Assembly: GCA_965261915.1 (NCBI GenBank)
Contig: CBDHDW010000013.1
Location: 744,001 to 808,000, forward strand
From: JAIBDK01 sp965261915
GTDB taxonomy: Bacteria > Pseudomonadota > Gammaproteobacteria > Arenicellales > Poriferihabitantaceae
Length of the DNA: 64,000 nucleotides
Reading direction: 5' to 3'
Shown here one piece after another: positions 54,855 through 64,000 of this stretch. Positions within the stretch are counted from its first letter, which is position 1; every line of letters begins with the position of its first letter. The position numbers and the translations under genes are program-made. The notes beneath the pieces are model-generated. The model searched no databases. It was not told the origin of the DNA and saw only the letters and a list, made by a program, of their open reading frames with translations.

Positions 54855-56387
54855 GTAACTGCCCAGGTTGTTTTTAAGCGTATTTCAGTGTTGCAATAAT
54901 CTGATCGGCAGGCATCATCAGTGTTTCGATGGTGTTCCATCCTTGTTTTCTCGCCGTTGTGATGACGCTGCGCAGGGTGGCAAAATCCTCTGCACCTTGT
55001 TCAGACCTGAAACCGCCCGATATTTTCTGACGTAGTTTCATCATCCGCAGGTCGCGTTCAGCTTCGTTGTGTGTGAAGGGCACGTCGGGATCTGTCAGAA
55101 AGCGCAGGGTGCCTTCCTTGTGATCGCGTAATCGTAATGCCAGATTATGTCCTGTCCGTCGCTTCTTGCGCCCCCGTCTTCCGGGTTTTGGCGGCACGAG
55201 TGGAGGCAATTCCTCATGGAAATCCAATGCTGCGGTGATGATCCTGTCGTATCGCCGATTGATAAGCGCAACAAGCGGCGTTGAAACCGCCACGCCCTTA
55301 TCCCGCGCGGCCTGTGTGACATGGTGCGCACGCCGCAGTAGCCTTTGCATCTGACCAGCCCAATCTTCCTGTTCGATTTCGACCAACGCTTGCAGTTCCC
55401 GTAAATGGTGTGCATTGCACAACGCATGGGTAACACCATCCAGCGTGAAGTAGGGCTGCCAATGATCATGCACGATACAGCCCGTGAGATTGGATAACAG
55501 ATTACCGCGTTTGCTGCTGACCCGGTAGAAAGCCAGAAGCGGTGTACAGGCAACGTGAAGCCATTGCAGGCACCCCGTAATCCGGAAACCCGTCTCGTCA
55601 AGATGTTTGACGTGGACCTGTTGGGCGATCACATCCTGCAGGGGAGAAGCAACCCCCTTGAGCCGCTCTGATGCTTTGCGGTTCATGGCGGCCACAGTGG
55701 CAGGAACCAAAGGGGCATTGAACAAATCGGCCATTATTTGCGCCAGTCTGTCTTCCGGCAGGAAATGGGCGCATTGGAGATATGTTGCCACTCCGGCAAT
55801 GCGTGGCCCGTACTGCACGGGTGCCTTTACTTCCAGAGGAAACGCCGCCCTGGTTGTTTCCCCACAGTGGCCGCAAAGGCAGACATGTGCCCTGTGTTCC
55901 GTTGTCACCAGAGGCTGTGGCTCGGGCAGGTCAAACACCTGTCGTGCGGCGTAATCCTCTGCCATTGATGGCGACAGCGGTGTGCCACATTGCCCGCAGA
56001 CAGAAGGAAAGTGATCTTCAACATGGTCGGGATCTGCCGTTTGGCACAGGGTGCTTCCCTTGTGGCCTTTCTGCCCGCCTGACTTTTTACCGGATTTTCT
56101 CCGCAGACTTTTGGTTCTGGGTTCAGCCTTGGGCTTCTTTAGGCCGTCGCTTGAAGGCGGCTTGCTACTGTTGCTGCTGTTCAAGCTGAGGCGACGTTCC
56201 AGATCTTCAATGCGAGCCACAAGCAGGGCTATCGTTTGTTCAAGCCGGGCATTCTTCTGCTTCAGCTCTTCATAAGCCTCAACGGAAACATAACCTTTGG
56301 GGGCGTTTGAAAAAATCATAATCTTAATGAATCACATCGGGATTCCTCAGGCAAGAGAATTATTCATTAGGGTACCTGGGCAGTTAC
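54855..56387 (-). mobile_element. IS66-type element, copy B, with target duplication
   Basis: Ends GTAACTGCCCAGGT lie at 54855 and (inverted) 56387. An 8-bp direct repeat aaataatc flanks it on both sides (54847-54854 and 56388-56395), the size expected for IS66. It is 1533 bp, 21 bp shorter than copy A owing to one coding heptad. Confidence 0.93.
54874..56319 (-). CDS. IS66-family transposase, copy B
   Basis: The 481-residue protein has the same layout as copy A: coiled coil (one heptad shorter), zinc segment CGQCGTPL/CLCGHC, and the DDE domain with HLDETGFRITG and HNEAERDLRMM. It differs from copy A at a few residues only (for example the H/N before NEAERD). It is intact and flanked by a clean target duplication, so it is probably the younger insertion. 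Confidence 0.92.
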   Translation of the reverse strand: MIFSNAPKGYVSVEAYEELKQKNARLEQTIALLVARIEDLERRLSLNSSNSSKPPSSDGLKKPKAEPRTKSLRRKSGKKSGGQKGHKGSTLCQTADPDHVEDHFPSVCGQCGTPLSPSMAEDYAARQVFDLPEPQPLVTTEHRAHVCLCGHCGETTRAAFPLEVKAPVQYGPRIAGVATYLQCAHFLPEDRLAQIMADLFNAPLVPATVAAMNRKASERLKGVASPLQDVIAQQVHVKHLDETGFRITGCLQWLHVACTPLLAFYRVSSKRGNLLSNLTGCIVHDHWQPYFTLDGVTHALCNAHHLRELQALVEIEQEDWAGQMQRLLRRAHHVTQAARDKGVAVSTPLVALINRRYDRIITAALDFHEELPPLVPPKPGRRGRKKRRTGHNLALRLRDHKEGTLRFLTDPDVPFTHNEAERDLRMMKLRQKISGGFRSEQGAEDFATLRSVITTARKQGWNTIETLMMPADQIIATLKYA

Positions 56388-57240
56388 AAATAATCTCGAT
56401 AATTCCGCCTAAAGATTCTAACGAACTAGCAAAATCCACAATCAAAATGACCAGCAATTCCAACCCTTTGTAGTTGTTGATATTTGATATCTGGATGCAC
56501 TTGGAGCGGTGATTTGGCTTTCTACCGCACCATTCAAAATTAACGCCGCCTATCTTTTCAATGGGTTTGATTGATGATTCTGGCATAGGCTTGTTGGTGA
56601 GCAATAATATGTCAGCAGGATTTACGCCTCGGGAAAGTGGTTTCTCGATATTCGCTCTAACGGCTTGGGTTTCTTCTGATTGCGAGTGAAAGTAACTATT
56701 TTGACTTCTTTGCCGACCAGGGACTGTTCGGACGGGATCAGTTCTTCAAGGTATTTAGTAATATTGATTGTGTTTCTGCAGTTGCGGCGCAGCACTTTTT
56801 TTGCGAACCCATCTGCCCAGGCAGGTAGCTTGTTCCAACGACCAAATATATCCTGGTTTTCATCGTAGAAAATCAAGAATCCGCTGTCTTTGTTGCTTAG
56901 CATTAACTCGTAATTTCAAACCAGTCTGGCTTAAAATTCTGTGCTTCATCAACAATGATGGAGTCGAATCTGGGCAGTTGAAAAGGGTCAAGATCCAATA
57001 GTTTCAGCGGAATATCCTCTTGCCAAAATGCTTTGTTTTGTTCTCTTCCCACGAGTCCGAATCCTGATCATCGATCAACCTTCCGGCAAAGCTGTGAAAG
57101 GTGGTGGTATTGATAGGCAGTTCTCGTTCGATACCGCTGCGAAATTTGTGCAATTTCAAGCGTTCCAATAAATCAGGATTAGCTGGATAAATTGTTGGCT
57201 GATCTGGAAAGACGGTTTGCCGTAATAGCGATTTCAAATC
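56388..57240 (-). pseudogene. Remnant of a UvrD/NERD-type DNA helicase gene
   Basis: Minus-strand pieces in several frames read: INTTTFHSFAGRLIDDQDSD near 57060; a DEXX-like stretch around 56930-57000 (LPRFDSIIVDEAQNFKPDWFEI); FLIFYDENQDIFGRWNKLPAWADGF and LRRNCRNTINITKYLEELIP near 56700-56890; and YKGLELLVILIVDF at 56440-56480 (the superfamily 1 motif V region). The order and motifs match superfamily 1 helicases. Frame breaks near 56605, 56905 and 57003 make it non-functional. It ends at IS66 copy B. Confidence 0.7.
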
Positions 57241-57399
57241 ATTCTGATTAATCCTGAATCAGTGGGCGAAAGCCTGATAGGACTTTAAGCTAACTGCGGC
57301 TAAGCGCTCCTGGGCTGTGCAGGGCCGGGAACAATGATTACCGGTAAAAATCGGGTAGTCTCCGTGATGTCAAAATCACAAACAAGGGAGGACTAGCCG

Positions 57400-58410
57400 A
57401 TGCAGATACAAAGTCTGCGCATCAAATCTTACCGCAGTTGGCGTGTTGCCGATAGCGCCAGTGAGGCCGCCATCGCTCGCATGAAGAAGCTTGAGTTGTA
57501 TGAGCAGTTACCATCAGAAGGCTGCTCTACAGTGCTTTGCTTACGCGCCATAGGCGGGTCAAAAGCCACTGACTATCGTTGGCTACGGCGCTATCGCCAA
57601 CAGGGCTGGGCCGGGTTGGAAAGCCTGCGCCGTCGCCCTGGGCGCACCCGTGAGCGGCAATGGACGAAACAACAGGCGCAAGCAGTATACCCTCTGCGCA
57701 GGCGTTATCCTTTATGGGGGAAACGTAAGCTGTGGAAGATATGAGTGCGCGATCAGCACCTGGATGTCAGTGAAAGTACCGTGGGACGTATTCTCAGTAC
57801 CCTTATGGCCAAAGGACAGATCAAACCCGCTTCTTTTTACGATGGACACCTCAAACCAAGAGGCGGCGACGCCAGTTTACACCCCATGCCAAACGCTGGC
57901 GGTACGGCATGAGGGCCAAGGTTCCAGGGGAACTCATCCAGATTGACCCCATGCGCGTGGGGCTGCCGGCAGGCTTTAGCCTGAAGGAATTCAAAGCCGC
58001 TTGTCCGGTGACCGGTCTGGTTGTCCTGAGAGCCTATTCTCGTGCCACCAGTCGCAATGCGACACCCTTTTTGAAATCCCTGATAACGCAGTTGCCTTTT
58101 ACGCTCAGCTCGATACCAGTCGATGGCGGCAGTGAGTTTCGGGATGAATTTGAACAGGCCTGCAAGGATTTAAGCATCAAGCTGTATGTCTTGCCGCCCA
58201 GAAAACCTGAATGGAATGGGTGTGTTGAGCGTGCCAATGGCACAAGCCGCTATGCGTTTTATCCTTATTTACCAAGGCAGTCTGACGGTCGCGGCGGTGA
58301 ATCGTGCATTAGCCGACTATCAGTGGACCTACCATTATTATCGGCCCCATGATTCTTTGGCACTGATGACACCTATGCGGTATTATCAGAAACTCACGGC
58401 GGCCGCCTGA
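57400..58410 (+). pseudogene. Dead IS481-type transposase gene
   Basis: The N-terminal HTH part (ATDYRWLRRYRQQGWAGLESLRRRPGR) is followed in frame by a TGA (57740-57742) and then by VRDQHLDVSESTVGRIL. Near 57860 the frame shifts to the integrase core: ELIQIDPMRVGLPAG, TGLVVLRAYSRATSR, IPVDGGSEFRDEFEQACKD, LPPRKPEWNGCVERANGT. A further break near 58255 precedes the end piece NRALADYQWTYHYYRPHDSLALMTPMRYYQ. The order matches IS481 transposases; at least three lesions. Confidence 0.85.
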
Positions 58411-58552
58411 TTTGTCTCACATGTACTGAACCAGGACATGTGCTTTACCTCGCTCGCGCTGGCATCATATAATGCTGGATCACATCATCTCATCTAATAG
58501 TCGCAGTATGCGGCGGGGAATTGAACCCTTAGAGATTCAAACGGAGCAACTC

Positions 58553-59017
58553 ATGAAGATATCTGCATTGCTGAGTACAATTGCTGTACTCACAGTTCTA
58601 TCAGGAGAAGCATTCGCAGGGGATGCAGAAAATATTTCGGCCTGTATCAACGCGGTCGAAGCACATGCCGGAAAAGAACTGGATGAATTTGACGTGGTGT
58701 ATGAAGCTGCGTTTTTGTCATACAGCACGGCAACATGGCCGGGTGTGCATTGCGAAGTGAAATTTGCCACTGTTTGGTCGCTTGTAGTGGCGGGGGAAAG
58801 CCTGGTTGTTGAAGGCTTTTCTGGCGAAGCTGCCAGGGCTGAGTACGAAAAGCTGGAAGCAAAAACAGATAAGGCTGTGGCTGCCCTAAACACGCGCAAA
58901 GACATCTTGCGCCGCAGGTTGGCTGAGGCAGAACAGCGGCTGAAAGAACCCAGGCCAAATATCCCCGAAATCACAGCGCGGGTTGATGAAGGAATTTACA
59001 AAGCAACTGGTCAGTGA
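58553..59017 (+). CDS. Small secreted protein of unknown function
   Basis: The 154-residue protein starts at the ATG at 58553 (GGAG 8 bp upstream) with a signal peptide MKISALLSTIAVLTVLSGEAFA. The mature part has two Cys (ISACINAV and GVHCEVKF), then a charged helical stretch likely to form a coiled coil (EYEKLEAKTDKAVAALNTRKDILRRRLAEAEQRL in two halves). I do not recognise the family. It is expected in the periplasm and lies alone between a dead IS and the SWIM protein gene. Confidence 0.65.
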   Translation: MKISALLSTIAVLTVLSGEAFAGDAENISACINAVEAHAGKELDEFDVVYEAAFLSYSTATWPGVHCEVKFATVWSLVVAGESLVVEGFSGEAARAEYEKLEAKTDKAVAALNTRKDILRRRLAEAEQRLKEPRPNIPEITARVDEGIYKATGQ

Positions 59018-59208
59018 AGTTGGAGGGCAAAACGCTGTGGCCGATTCCAGCGCCTGTTTGGGTGTGGTCATTCAAAAAATTAATTTCAAGGATAGAAGGT
59101 AAAAGGTTTCATCAAGCAATACTTTCAATTGCATCAAAAACAGTTTCGTTTCTATAAAAACAACAGCAGCCATAGCAAACAGCAAGTGATGGCTCATGCC
59201 TGTAACGC

Positions 59209-61086
59209 TTAATCATCCAAAATCAGCCGGCTTTTCTTGCCCTTATTCTCCAGTGCATCCAGCTCTTCTATTAACCTTCGCTTCGCTTTGTGCTGGTGAC
59301 GCAGGCGGGCAATGTAATCTCGGTAATCATCGCCACGCTCAAGGCTTTGCATCAGTGACTGTATTTTTTTCAAACAAGGTATGGCTTCGCGGTAAGCCTT
59401 GGGTTTCACCAGGGCGATCAGTCCGGCGACTTTGCCCTGCCAGATTTTAAGACTGATGTCGGGCTGTGTTTTCTTAACGGCCTGAGCAATCGCTTCGGCG
59501 TGGAATATTTTATTAGGTGCCTGCCGAAACCAGCGCAACGCATCTTCGGTACGCTTTTCGTACAAAGCAATGTCGATGAGTTCATGGTAATCTGGTGGCT
59601 CCATTCGGTATTTTGATTTTGGAATCATCAACGCTGTATCTGGTAACGGCCAATCGGCAGCCGACATTGGGGATACTCCCGTTTCCAGAAAACCGATTAA
59701 CCCCGCTCGAACCTGTGCCCAGCAATCTGCTTTGTTGCTGTATTTTTGGACTAGCTGATAGTTCTCGACACTGGTTTTTTCCAGAAAAATAACGACTTGG
59801 AATGCCGCAACCTGCGACCAGTTTTTGCGTTCCCGCGCTATATCCAGCAACCGGTCAACCAAGTTCCAGGCCAGCCCTGGTGATGAGTCAATCGTTTTAT
59901 CGAAGCCTTGTAATGCCCAATGTTCAGCCTGTTCGCAGGCTTTGTTTGCTAGTAAGTAATCGACCAGTTCAACGTAGTTATCGCTATAGGGTAATTCATC
60001 GGTCATTAGCTGAATGACACGCTCGCACTCACCTGCCTGGGCTAAAGCCTTCGATGCATAACGTAATATTTTCTGCCGATGGTATTTGTCTGAGGAGCGG
60101 TCGTTAGTCTTTTTTGGTTTGTCGCAATTTGCCAGCCGCTGAGTAAACTCTTCAGCGACTTGTAGCCAGTCCGCCTTGGTCATTGCAATATCGTTTATGG
60201 GCGGTTCTATATTATCGAGCAAGGCAAAGTCATCATGCAGTAACTTGTCCCAAAACCAGATCATCCGCTCGGCAACCGGTTTTTGACTTTTGCTCATTGC
60301 TATAAACACAATGTCCAAACAGCTGATTAGCTCGTCGGCTGTTTCCCACTCGTCGTCTGACTCGCTCACCTGGCTACTGCCAAGCGTAAATAATTCTTCA
60401 CCCAGTTCCAGCACCGCATCAATATGTCCGCTTCGCAACAGTTTTGTGAGTTGTTTTTGAATCACAGAATAATCGGGGATATGTCCGTTATTATTCCAGT
60501 CATCGTGCCAGCCTCGTTCACTGGTGGTTTTGCGAATTTGCTGGCGTAACCAGGCTATGGTCTTATCCACAGGCATATCTGCGGATTGTTCTATGCCAGG
60601 CAGGGTATCGAAGAGCGATGAATCATCGGCAAACATCTCCATCGCCCACTCGATGAGCTGTGCCTTGCTGAGTTTTTTAAGTGCCGTGCGGGCTTGCTCA
60701 GTATCCATGCCTGGCTCATTACCCTCGCCGTCTGCCATGCCGTACACAGACAAGCGCGCCTCCAGCTCTTCAGGTTGCAGCAAGCGCACAGGCGTATTTG
60801 ACTGGATGTTATCAAGATAAGCCAAAATGACGGCAACTCCGTGTTTGCAAGCAGCCCAATAAGGGCAACTGCAATAACAGTCGGGCGCACCATTCTTCAA
60901 CCAAACCCGGGTAATATACTGCTGTGTTCCGCTGACCAGGGCTATAAGATGGCCATCCTCCGTTATCGCCAAATCCTGCACGCAATGCTGATAGCTCTTA
61001 CCGCGCTTTAAAATTGTTGCGCCGACCCATTGCTCCAAATCATCCCAGCGCAGGTTTGCAAATCGTGTTTCGAGTGTCTTTGTCAT
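59209..61086 (-). CDS. SWIM zinc-finger protein
   Basis: About 625 residues. The N-terminus has the SWIM motif CYCSCPYWAACKHGVAVIL (CxC...CxH, residues about 66-85), a zinc finger for nucleic-acid or protein binding. The rest is helical, TPR-like (for example ALAQAGECERVIQLMTDELPYSDNYVELVDYLLANKACEQAEHWAL in pieces), as in other bacterial SWIM proteins of about 600 residues. The ATG at 61086 has GAGG upstream; the frame is open to 61098. The function is unknown. Confidence 0.82.
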   Translation of the reverse strand: MTKTLETRFANLRWDDLEQWVGATILKRGKSYQHCVQDLAITEDGHLIALVSGTQQYITRVWLKNGAPDCYCSCPYWAACKHGVAVILAYLDNIQSNTPVRLLQPEELEARLSVYGMADGEGNEPGMDTEQARTALKKLSKAQLIEWAMEMFADDSSLFDTLPGIEQSADMPVDKTIAWLRQQIRKTTSERGWHDDWNNNGHIPDYSVIQKQLTKLLRSGHIDAVLELGEELFTLGSSQVSESDDEWETADELISCLDIVFIAMSKSQKPVAERMIWFWDKLLHDDFALLDNIEPPINDIAMTKADWLQVAEEFTQRLANCDKPKKTNDRSSDKYHRQKILRYASKALAQAGECERVIQLMTDELPYSDNYVELVDYLLANKACEQAEHWALQGFDKTIDSSPGLAWNLVDRLLDIARERKNWSQVAAFQVVIFLEKTSVENYQLVQKYSNKADCWAQVRAGLIGFLETGVSPMSAADWPLPDTALMIPKSKYRMEPPDYHELIDIALYEKRTEDALRWFRQAPNKIFHAEAIAQAVKKTQPDISLKIWQGKVAGLIALVKPKAYREAIPCLKKIQSLMQSLERGDDYRDYIARLRHQHKAKRRLIEELDALENKGKKSRLILDD

Positions 61087-61098
61087 TCGCGTCCTCAA

Positions 61099-61401
61099 AG
61101 TCGCAGATTATGTTGTTAAAGCGGTAAGTGCCAATAAATCAACCCATTGATTCTGGTTCAGCTATCGGTAGCGCGTAATTCTTTTTATTGTCTGCTGCCA
61201 GGGCTGTATTCCAGGACAGAGACCGTGTACGAAACCTTGGCCAGGTGACGTTCCTTGCGGAAAGTCCTTGCGAGTTTGTGGATTTTACTGGATTTTTGCC
61301 TTCGCAGGAATGACAAATATTGGATTTTTGCACAATCTCTAAAGTTCCGCCTCCGACGATTTTTTGAATTACGCGAAGATATCTAAAAATAATTACTCGA
61401 T
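61099..61401. other. Intergenic with dispersed repeat
   Basis: No gene is convincing. The opposite strand at about 61255-61312 carries the same dispersed repeat as 33250-33300 (TCCTGCG-AAGGCA, ATCCAGTAAAA, CGCAAGGA). The stretch next to 61401 supplies the tcgat target duplication of the IS5-type element. Confidence 0.5.
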
Positions 61402-62685
61402 GAGACTTTTGCATAATCTACAAAACACTCGGCGCAAATCACAAACAACGTGATTTTTTATAAACTTGCCTCATTTTTTCGCCCATGTTCTCTCAATCAT
61501 CAATACGACACCAAAAATGCCGCTATTTCGGCACTTTTAACCACTTTTAGTGGGTTTTTATCTGTTTTATTGCCCATTTAGGCGCAACTCTCCTGTAAAA
61601 GTCGCAGTTGTTTGAAAATATTCATCCCGGTTTTAAGGTTATGGCGCATGGCAATGAGCTGTGCTCGAGCGTTGTTTCTGGCCAACCCCCTGTATCTTGC
61701 CCTGCCTAAGCCGTGATGCAGCTTGAGTAAGCCAAAGGTGCGTTCAACCACATAGCGGACACTGCTATACATTTTATTCTGTGCTTTTTGTTGCGCCGTT
61801 AATGGCGTGTTGCGATAAGCTCGGTGCAGGATTCTATTGTTTGTCTTACCCAGTTTACGGTCATTGTCTTTGTTGGCATAAGCACTGTCTGCGTAAACTT
61901 GTCCGCGGCTATCGCCTAACAGATGGTCAACCCCTCCCCCAAAATCATGCAATCAATCATGCACATTGCCAGGGATAGTGGTCATTTTCTTGATAAAGCC
62001 ATCTTCATCGGTATTGGCGTGCAGCTTAAATCCATAGGTGCTTTTACGCTTACCGTCCGCCGCCGTTTTCACGTTCGAGGCCGCTTCCGGGTCTTGGGTA
62101 TTGTCGCCTTGTTGGTTCTTTTTAGGGCGGCATTGCTTCGCTTCAATCACCGTCGCATCGATAATATTGACCGAGCCTGTGGCAACAATAAGACTGTTTT
62201 TAGCGAGATGGTTATTGATTTGTTCCAATAAAGAATCAAGCAGATTTTTGGTGTGTAATAAGTTCCGAAACCGCCAAATAGTGGAATGATCCGGTACCGC
62301 TTCGCTGAGACTCAAACCAATAAACTGGCGGAATAGTAAATCTCGGGCTAGCTGCTCTTCTAAGGCTTCATCGCTTAAGTTATACCAGGCTTGTAAAATG
62401 AGTATCTTAAACATCATCAAAGGCGGATAGGCCGGCACACCGCACTTGGAGGCATAAAGATGACTGAGCGTTTTTTCGATCTGTTGCCAATCGATAATTT
62501 CATGCACATCATCTAACTTAGACAATGCTTTATGCTCAATTAGAAGGGCATCTGCGAACGAGTATTGGGCGGTTTGTTTCCAAGACATTTGACGGTATCC
62601 TCATGGTTTAGTGCTCAAGCGTTTAGTGAATGAACATCTTTTCACCATTTTAACGCTGCCCTGGGTAGATTTATGCAAAGGTCTC
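61402..62685 (-). mobile_element. IS5-type element with 5-bp direct repeat
   Basis: Inverted ends GAGAC-TTTGCATAA-TCTAC lie at 61402 and 62685. The flanks carry tcgat on both sides (61397-61401 and 62686-62690), a probable target duplication. Its transposase gene is interrupted, so it is not autonomous as it stands. A deleted relative lies at 13675-13890. Confidence 0.82.
61578..62588 (-). pseudogene. IS5-family transposase gene with one in-frame stop
   Basis: The upstream 211 codons (SWKQTAQYSFADALL..., LQAWYNLSDEALEEQLARD, VPDHSTIWRFRNLL, NIIDATVIEAKQ, TTIPGNVHD) are followed by TGA and then, in the same frame, 124 codons (QVYADSAYANKDNDRKLGK, VRYVVERTFGLLKLHHGLGRARYRGL). The stop lies in a tandem 12-bp duplication (CATGATTGATTG-like, 61945-61965), which looks like its cause. 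All DDE segments are otherwise present. Confidence 0.85.
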
Positions 62686-62791
62686 TCGATATTGTTTTCG
62701 AGCCAAAATGAGTTTGCAAAACCATGCACGGCACAGGCTGGTGCAAAATGCAGTGGAAATTGTTGCGCAACGAAGAACTCGCTAAAGCGGT

Positions 62792-63829
62792 TTAGAAATA
62801 ATTATTCGATGGGGGAGTGGGAGGGGGAACGATATTGTTTTCGAACCAAATGGCAAAGCGGCGGCCGGCCAGAGCCAGGCGCTGCCTTGCCGATTCCTGC
62901 ATCTGTGCAAGGTAAGCATCACTCAGGGTGAATTTTGGGAGCTTCTTACTGGATTGATCTGCCGCTGCAATCGACGTTTTCATCTGAGCTGTGTAAACCG
63001 ATTCCAGCAGCAGTTGCCGACTCTCATTCATCCACAGTGACCAGTCTGACGCCTGGTCAGCAGAAAGTGCTGCCAGTTGGCCAGCATGTTGCTCCAGTAT
63101 TGCTTGCAGACCTGGAATTATGCCTTCGCTGTGCAAGGCCCTGTCCCATCGCGCGTGTAAATTACCGCCCTTTGTGACTATCCCGTTGCCACCACGATCT
63201 CCTTCTTGAAACACATTCGCTGAATACAGCGAGCCAACATGCAGAGGCAGGTGGATGTCAGCAACCAGATGCAGTACCCAGCAAAGTGCCAGTGCGCGCT
63301 CTGCGGCAGGGTTTTGGTGATCAGCAAGAATAGCGGTGTTGTAATCGAGCGCAGTCATAATATTGTTGACCTGGGAGACATGGCGCACGCGGCTGGCCTG
63401 TATACCGACAATATCGTCAAAGCGCGGCACGCCAATATAACTATTACCCTGGGTAATGGCTTGGCCACGAACCCAGGCGCCATCAATGTAATGCCAGTTG
63501 GCGTGATTGTATTTCTGCCGTTCATTGTCTGGTAGCCCTCGAATAATGTCAGGCCAGAAGGCGGCTTGACCCAATAGCCAATTCAATCTTTGCGCCTCAT
63601 TGCCACGGGCAACTGAAGCCGGCATCTGCCCTATAAAATCTTGTTGGTAGCGAGGATGCTGTTGCAGCAGCTCATAAAGATGCGCCCTGGTAGATTCGCT
63701 TAGATAAATCATGGCAACAGCGGCTGAAATGCGATGCCCGGTTGAATCCCAGGCCGACACGTTCTGGACGAACAACAAAAGAGCGCACAACAGGGAGCAG
63801 CGCGGGAGAATCGACAGCGAGTTTTTCAT
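62792..63829 (-). CDS. S1/P1-type nuclease
   Basis: About 345 residues: a signal peptide (LLCALLLFVQNVSA) followed by a mature N-terminal Trp (WDSTGHRISAAVA), then metal ligands in HANWHYIDGA and LHLVADIHLPLHVG and the EGDRGGNGI loop. This is the zinc-dependent S1/P1 nuclease pattern, degrading single-stranded DNA/RNA outside the cytoplasm. The ATG at 63829 has AGGAG upstream; the frame is open to 63853. Confidence 0.9.
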   Translation of the reverse strand: MKNSLSILPRCSLLCALLLFVQNVSAWDSTGHRISAAVAMIYLSESTRAHLYELLQQHPRYQQDFIGQMPASVARGNEAQRLNWLLGQAAFWPDIIRGLPDNERQKYNHANWHYIDGAWVRGQAITQGNSYIGVPRFDDIVGIQASRVRHVSQVNNIMTALDYNTAILADHQNPAAERALALCWVLHLVADIHLPLHVGSLYSANVFQEGDRGGNGIVTKGGNLHARWDRALHSEGIIPGLQAILEQHAGQLAALSADQASDWSLWMNESRQLLLESVYTAQMKTSIAAADQSSKKLPKFTLSDAYLAQMQESARQRLALAGRRFAIWFENNIVPPPTPPSNNYF

Positions 63830-63904
63830 TAGTTTCGCTCCTGTGTGGAACATTGAAATTGCCTGACCTGGCGAACTGGAATGACTGCCTGGTGATAACC
63901 AGGG

Positions 63905-64000
63905 CTAGACTTCCAGCCATTCGGCGCGCACATCATCGGCTTTCAGTAAGCTGTCAGGGTTGCCTTCGTAGACTATCTTACCGTGGCCCATCACATATAA
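63905..64000 (-). CDS. C-terminus of an ABC-transporter ATPase (LivF/UrtE-like), cut by the window end
   Basis: The last 31 codons read YVMGHGKIVYEGNPDSLLKADDVRAEWLEV followed by TAG. This is the usual end of branched-chain amino acid or urea ABC-transporter ATPases of the LivF/UrtE type. The Walker motifs lie outside the window, so the assignment rests on the tail only. Confidence 0.6.
   Translation of the reverse strand, partial: LYVMGHGKIVYEGNPDSLLKADDVRAEWLEV

Noticed and set aside
58495..58540. Possible tRNA or tmRNA 3' end (GGGTTCAATTCCC on the minus strand)
   Set aside because: Only a T-arm-like 13-mer is present; no acceptor stem, anticodon arm or CCA follows.

Overview
The window looks like a chromosomal segment of a marine, probably particle- or host-associated proteobacterium, most likely a gammaproteobacterium. 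I infer this from the choline, carnitine and methylated-amine gene families, the exopolysaccharide genes and the insertion sequence (IS) families; no rRNA or other phylogenetic marker is present. It mixes intact catabolic operons with heavy IS traffic and many broken genes.

Left arm (1-13.5 kb, minus strand): one giant surface protein gene. It encodes a signal peptide, about 50 leucine-rich repeats, a PKD-like domain, twelve near-identical 72-residue repeats, a long array of putative Ig-like repeats and a C-terminal autotransporter-type barrel that runs off the window. The frame is broken once, near 3590, by a 2-bp insertion. A run of twelve G lies just upstream of the start.

13.7-15.6 kb: gene remnants. 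These are an internally deleted IS5-type element, a trimethylamine-methyltransferase (MttB) fragment fused to the tail of a GcvT-like/dimethylglycine dehydrogenase gene, and a deleted PhnD-like binding protein.

15.8-27 kb (minus): a catabolic block with SDR, acyl-CoA dehydrogenase, ADP-forming CoA ligase, CaiD-like hydratase, DddP-like M24 protein, GNAT, BetA-like choline dehydrogenase and a kinase-M23-aminotransferase fusion. Order and spacing suggest a CoA-dependent route for carnitine/gamma-butyrobetaine or a related onium compound. Then come a cytochrome P460, a membrane class III adenylate cyclase and two tandem glycosyltransferases.

31.9-36.3 kb: an intact IS1595 element with an 8-bp target duplication, an IS1634-type element with an inverted partial copy, and a second, broken IS1595.

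36.4-49.8 kb: glxBCD-glnT (N-methylglutamate synthase/type III glutamine synthetase type) with an XRE-cupin regulator, a DUF1028 protein, an ArgE-like M20 peptidase, SppA, and a CaiB transferase-thiolase-acetoacetyl-CoA ligase-ferredoxin group. With betA, the CaiD block and the MttB/GcvT remnants, this points to life on methylated amines, with acetoacetyl-CoA and acetyl-CoA as products.

50-58.4 kb: a wrecked exopolysaccharide locus (sugar transferase, membrane protein and glycosyltransferase fragments) cut by two IS66-type elements and an IS1380-type element, followed by helicase remnants and a dead IS481-type element. 58.5-64 kb: a small secreted protein, a SWIM zinc-finger protein, a dead IS5-type element, an S1/P1 nuclease and the tail of an ABC-transporter ATPase.
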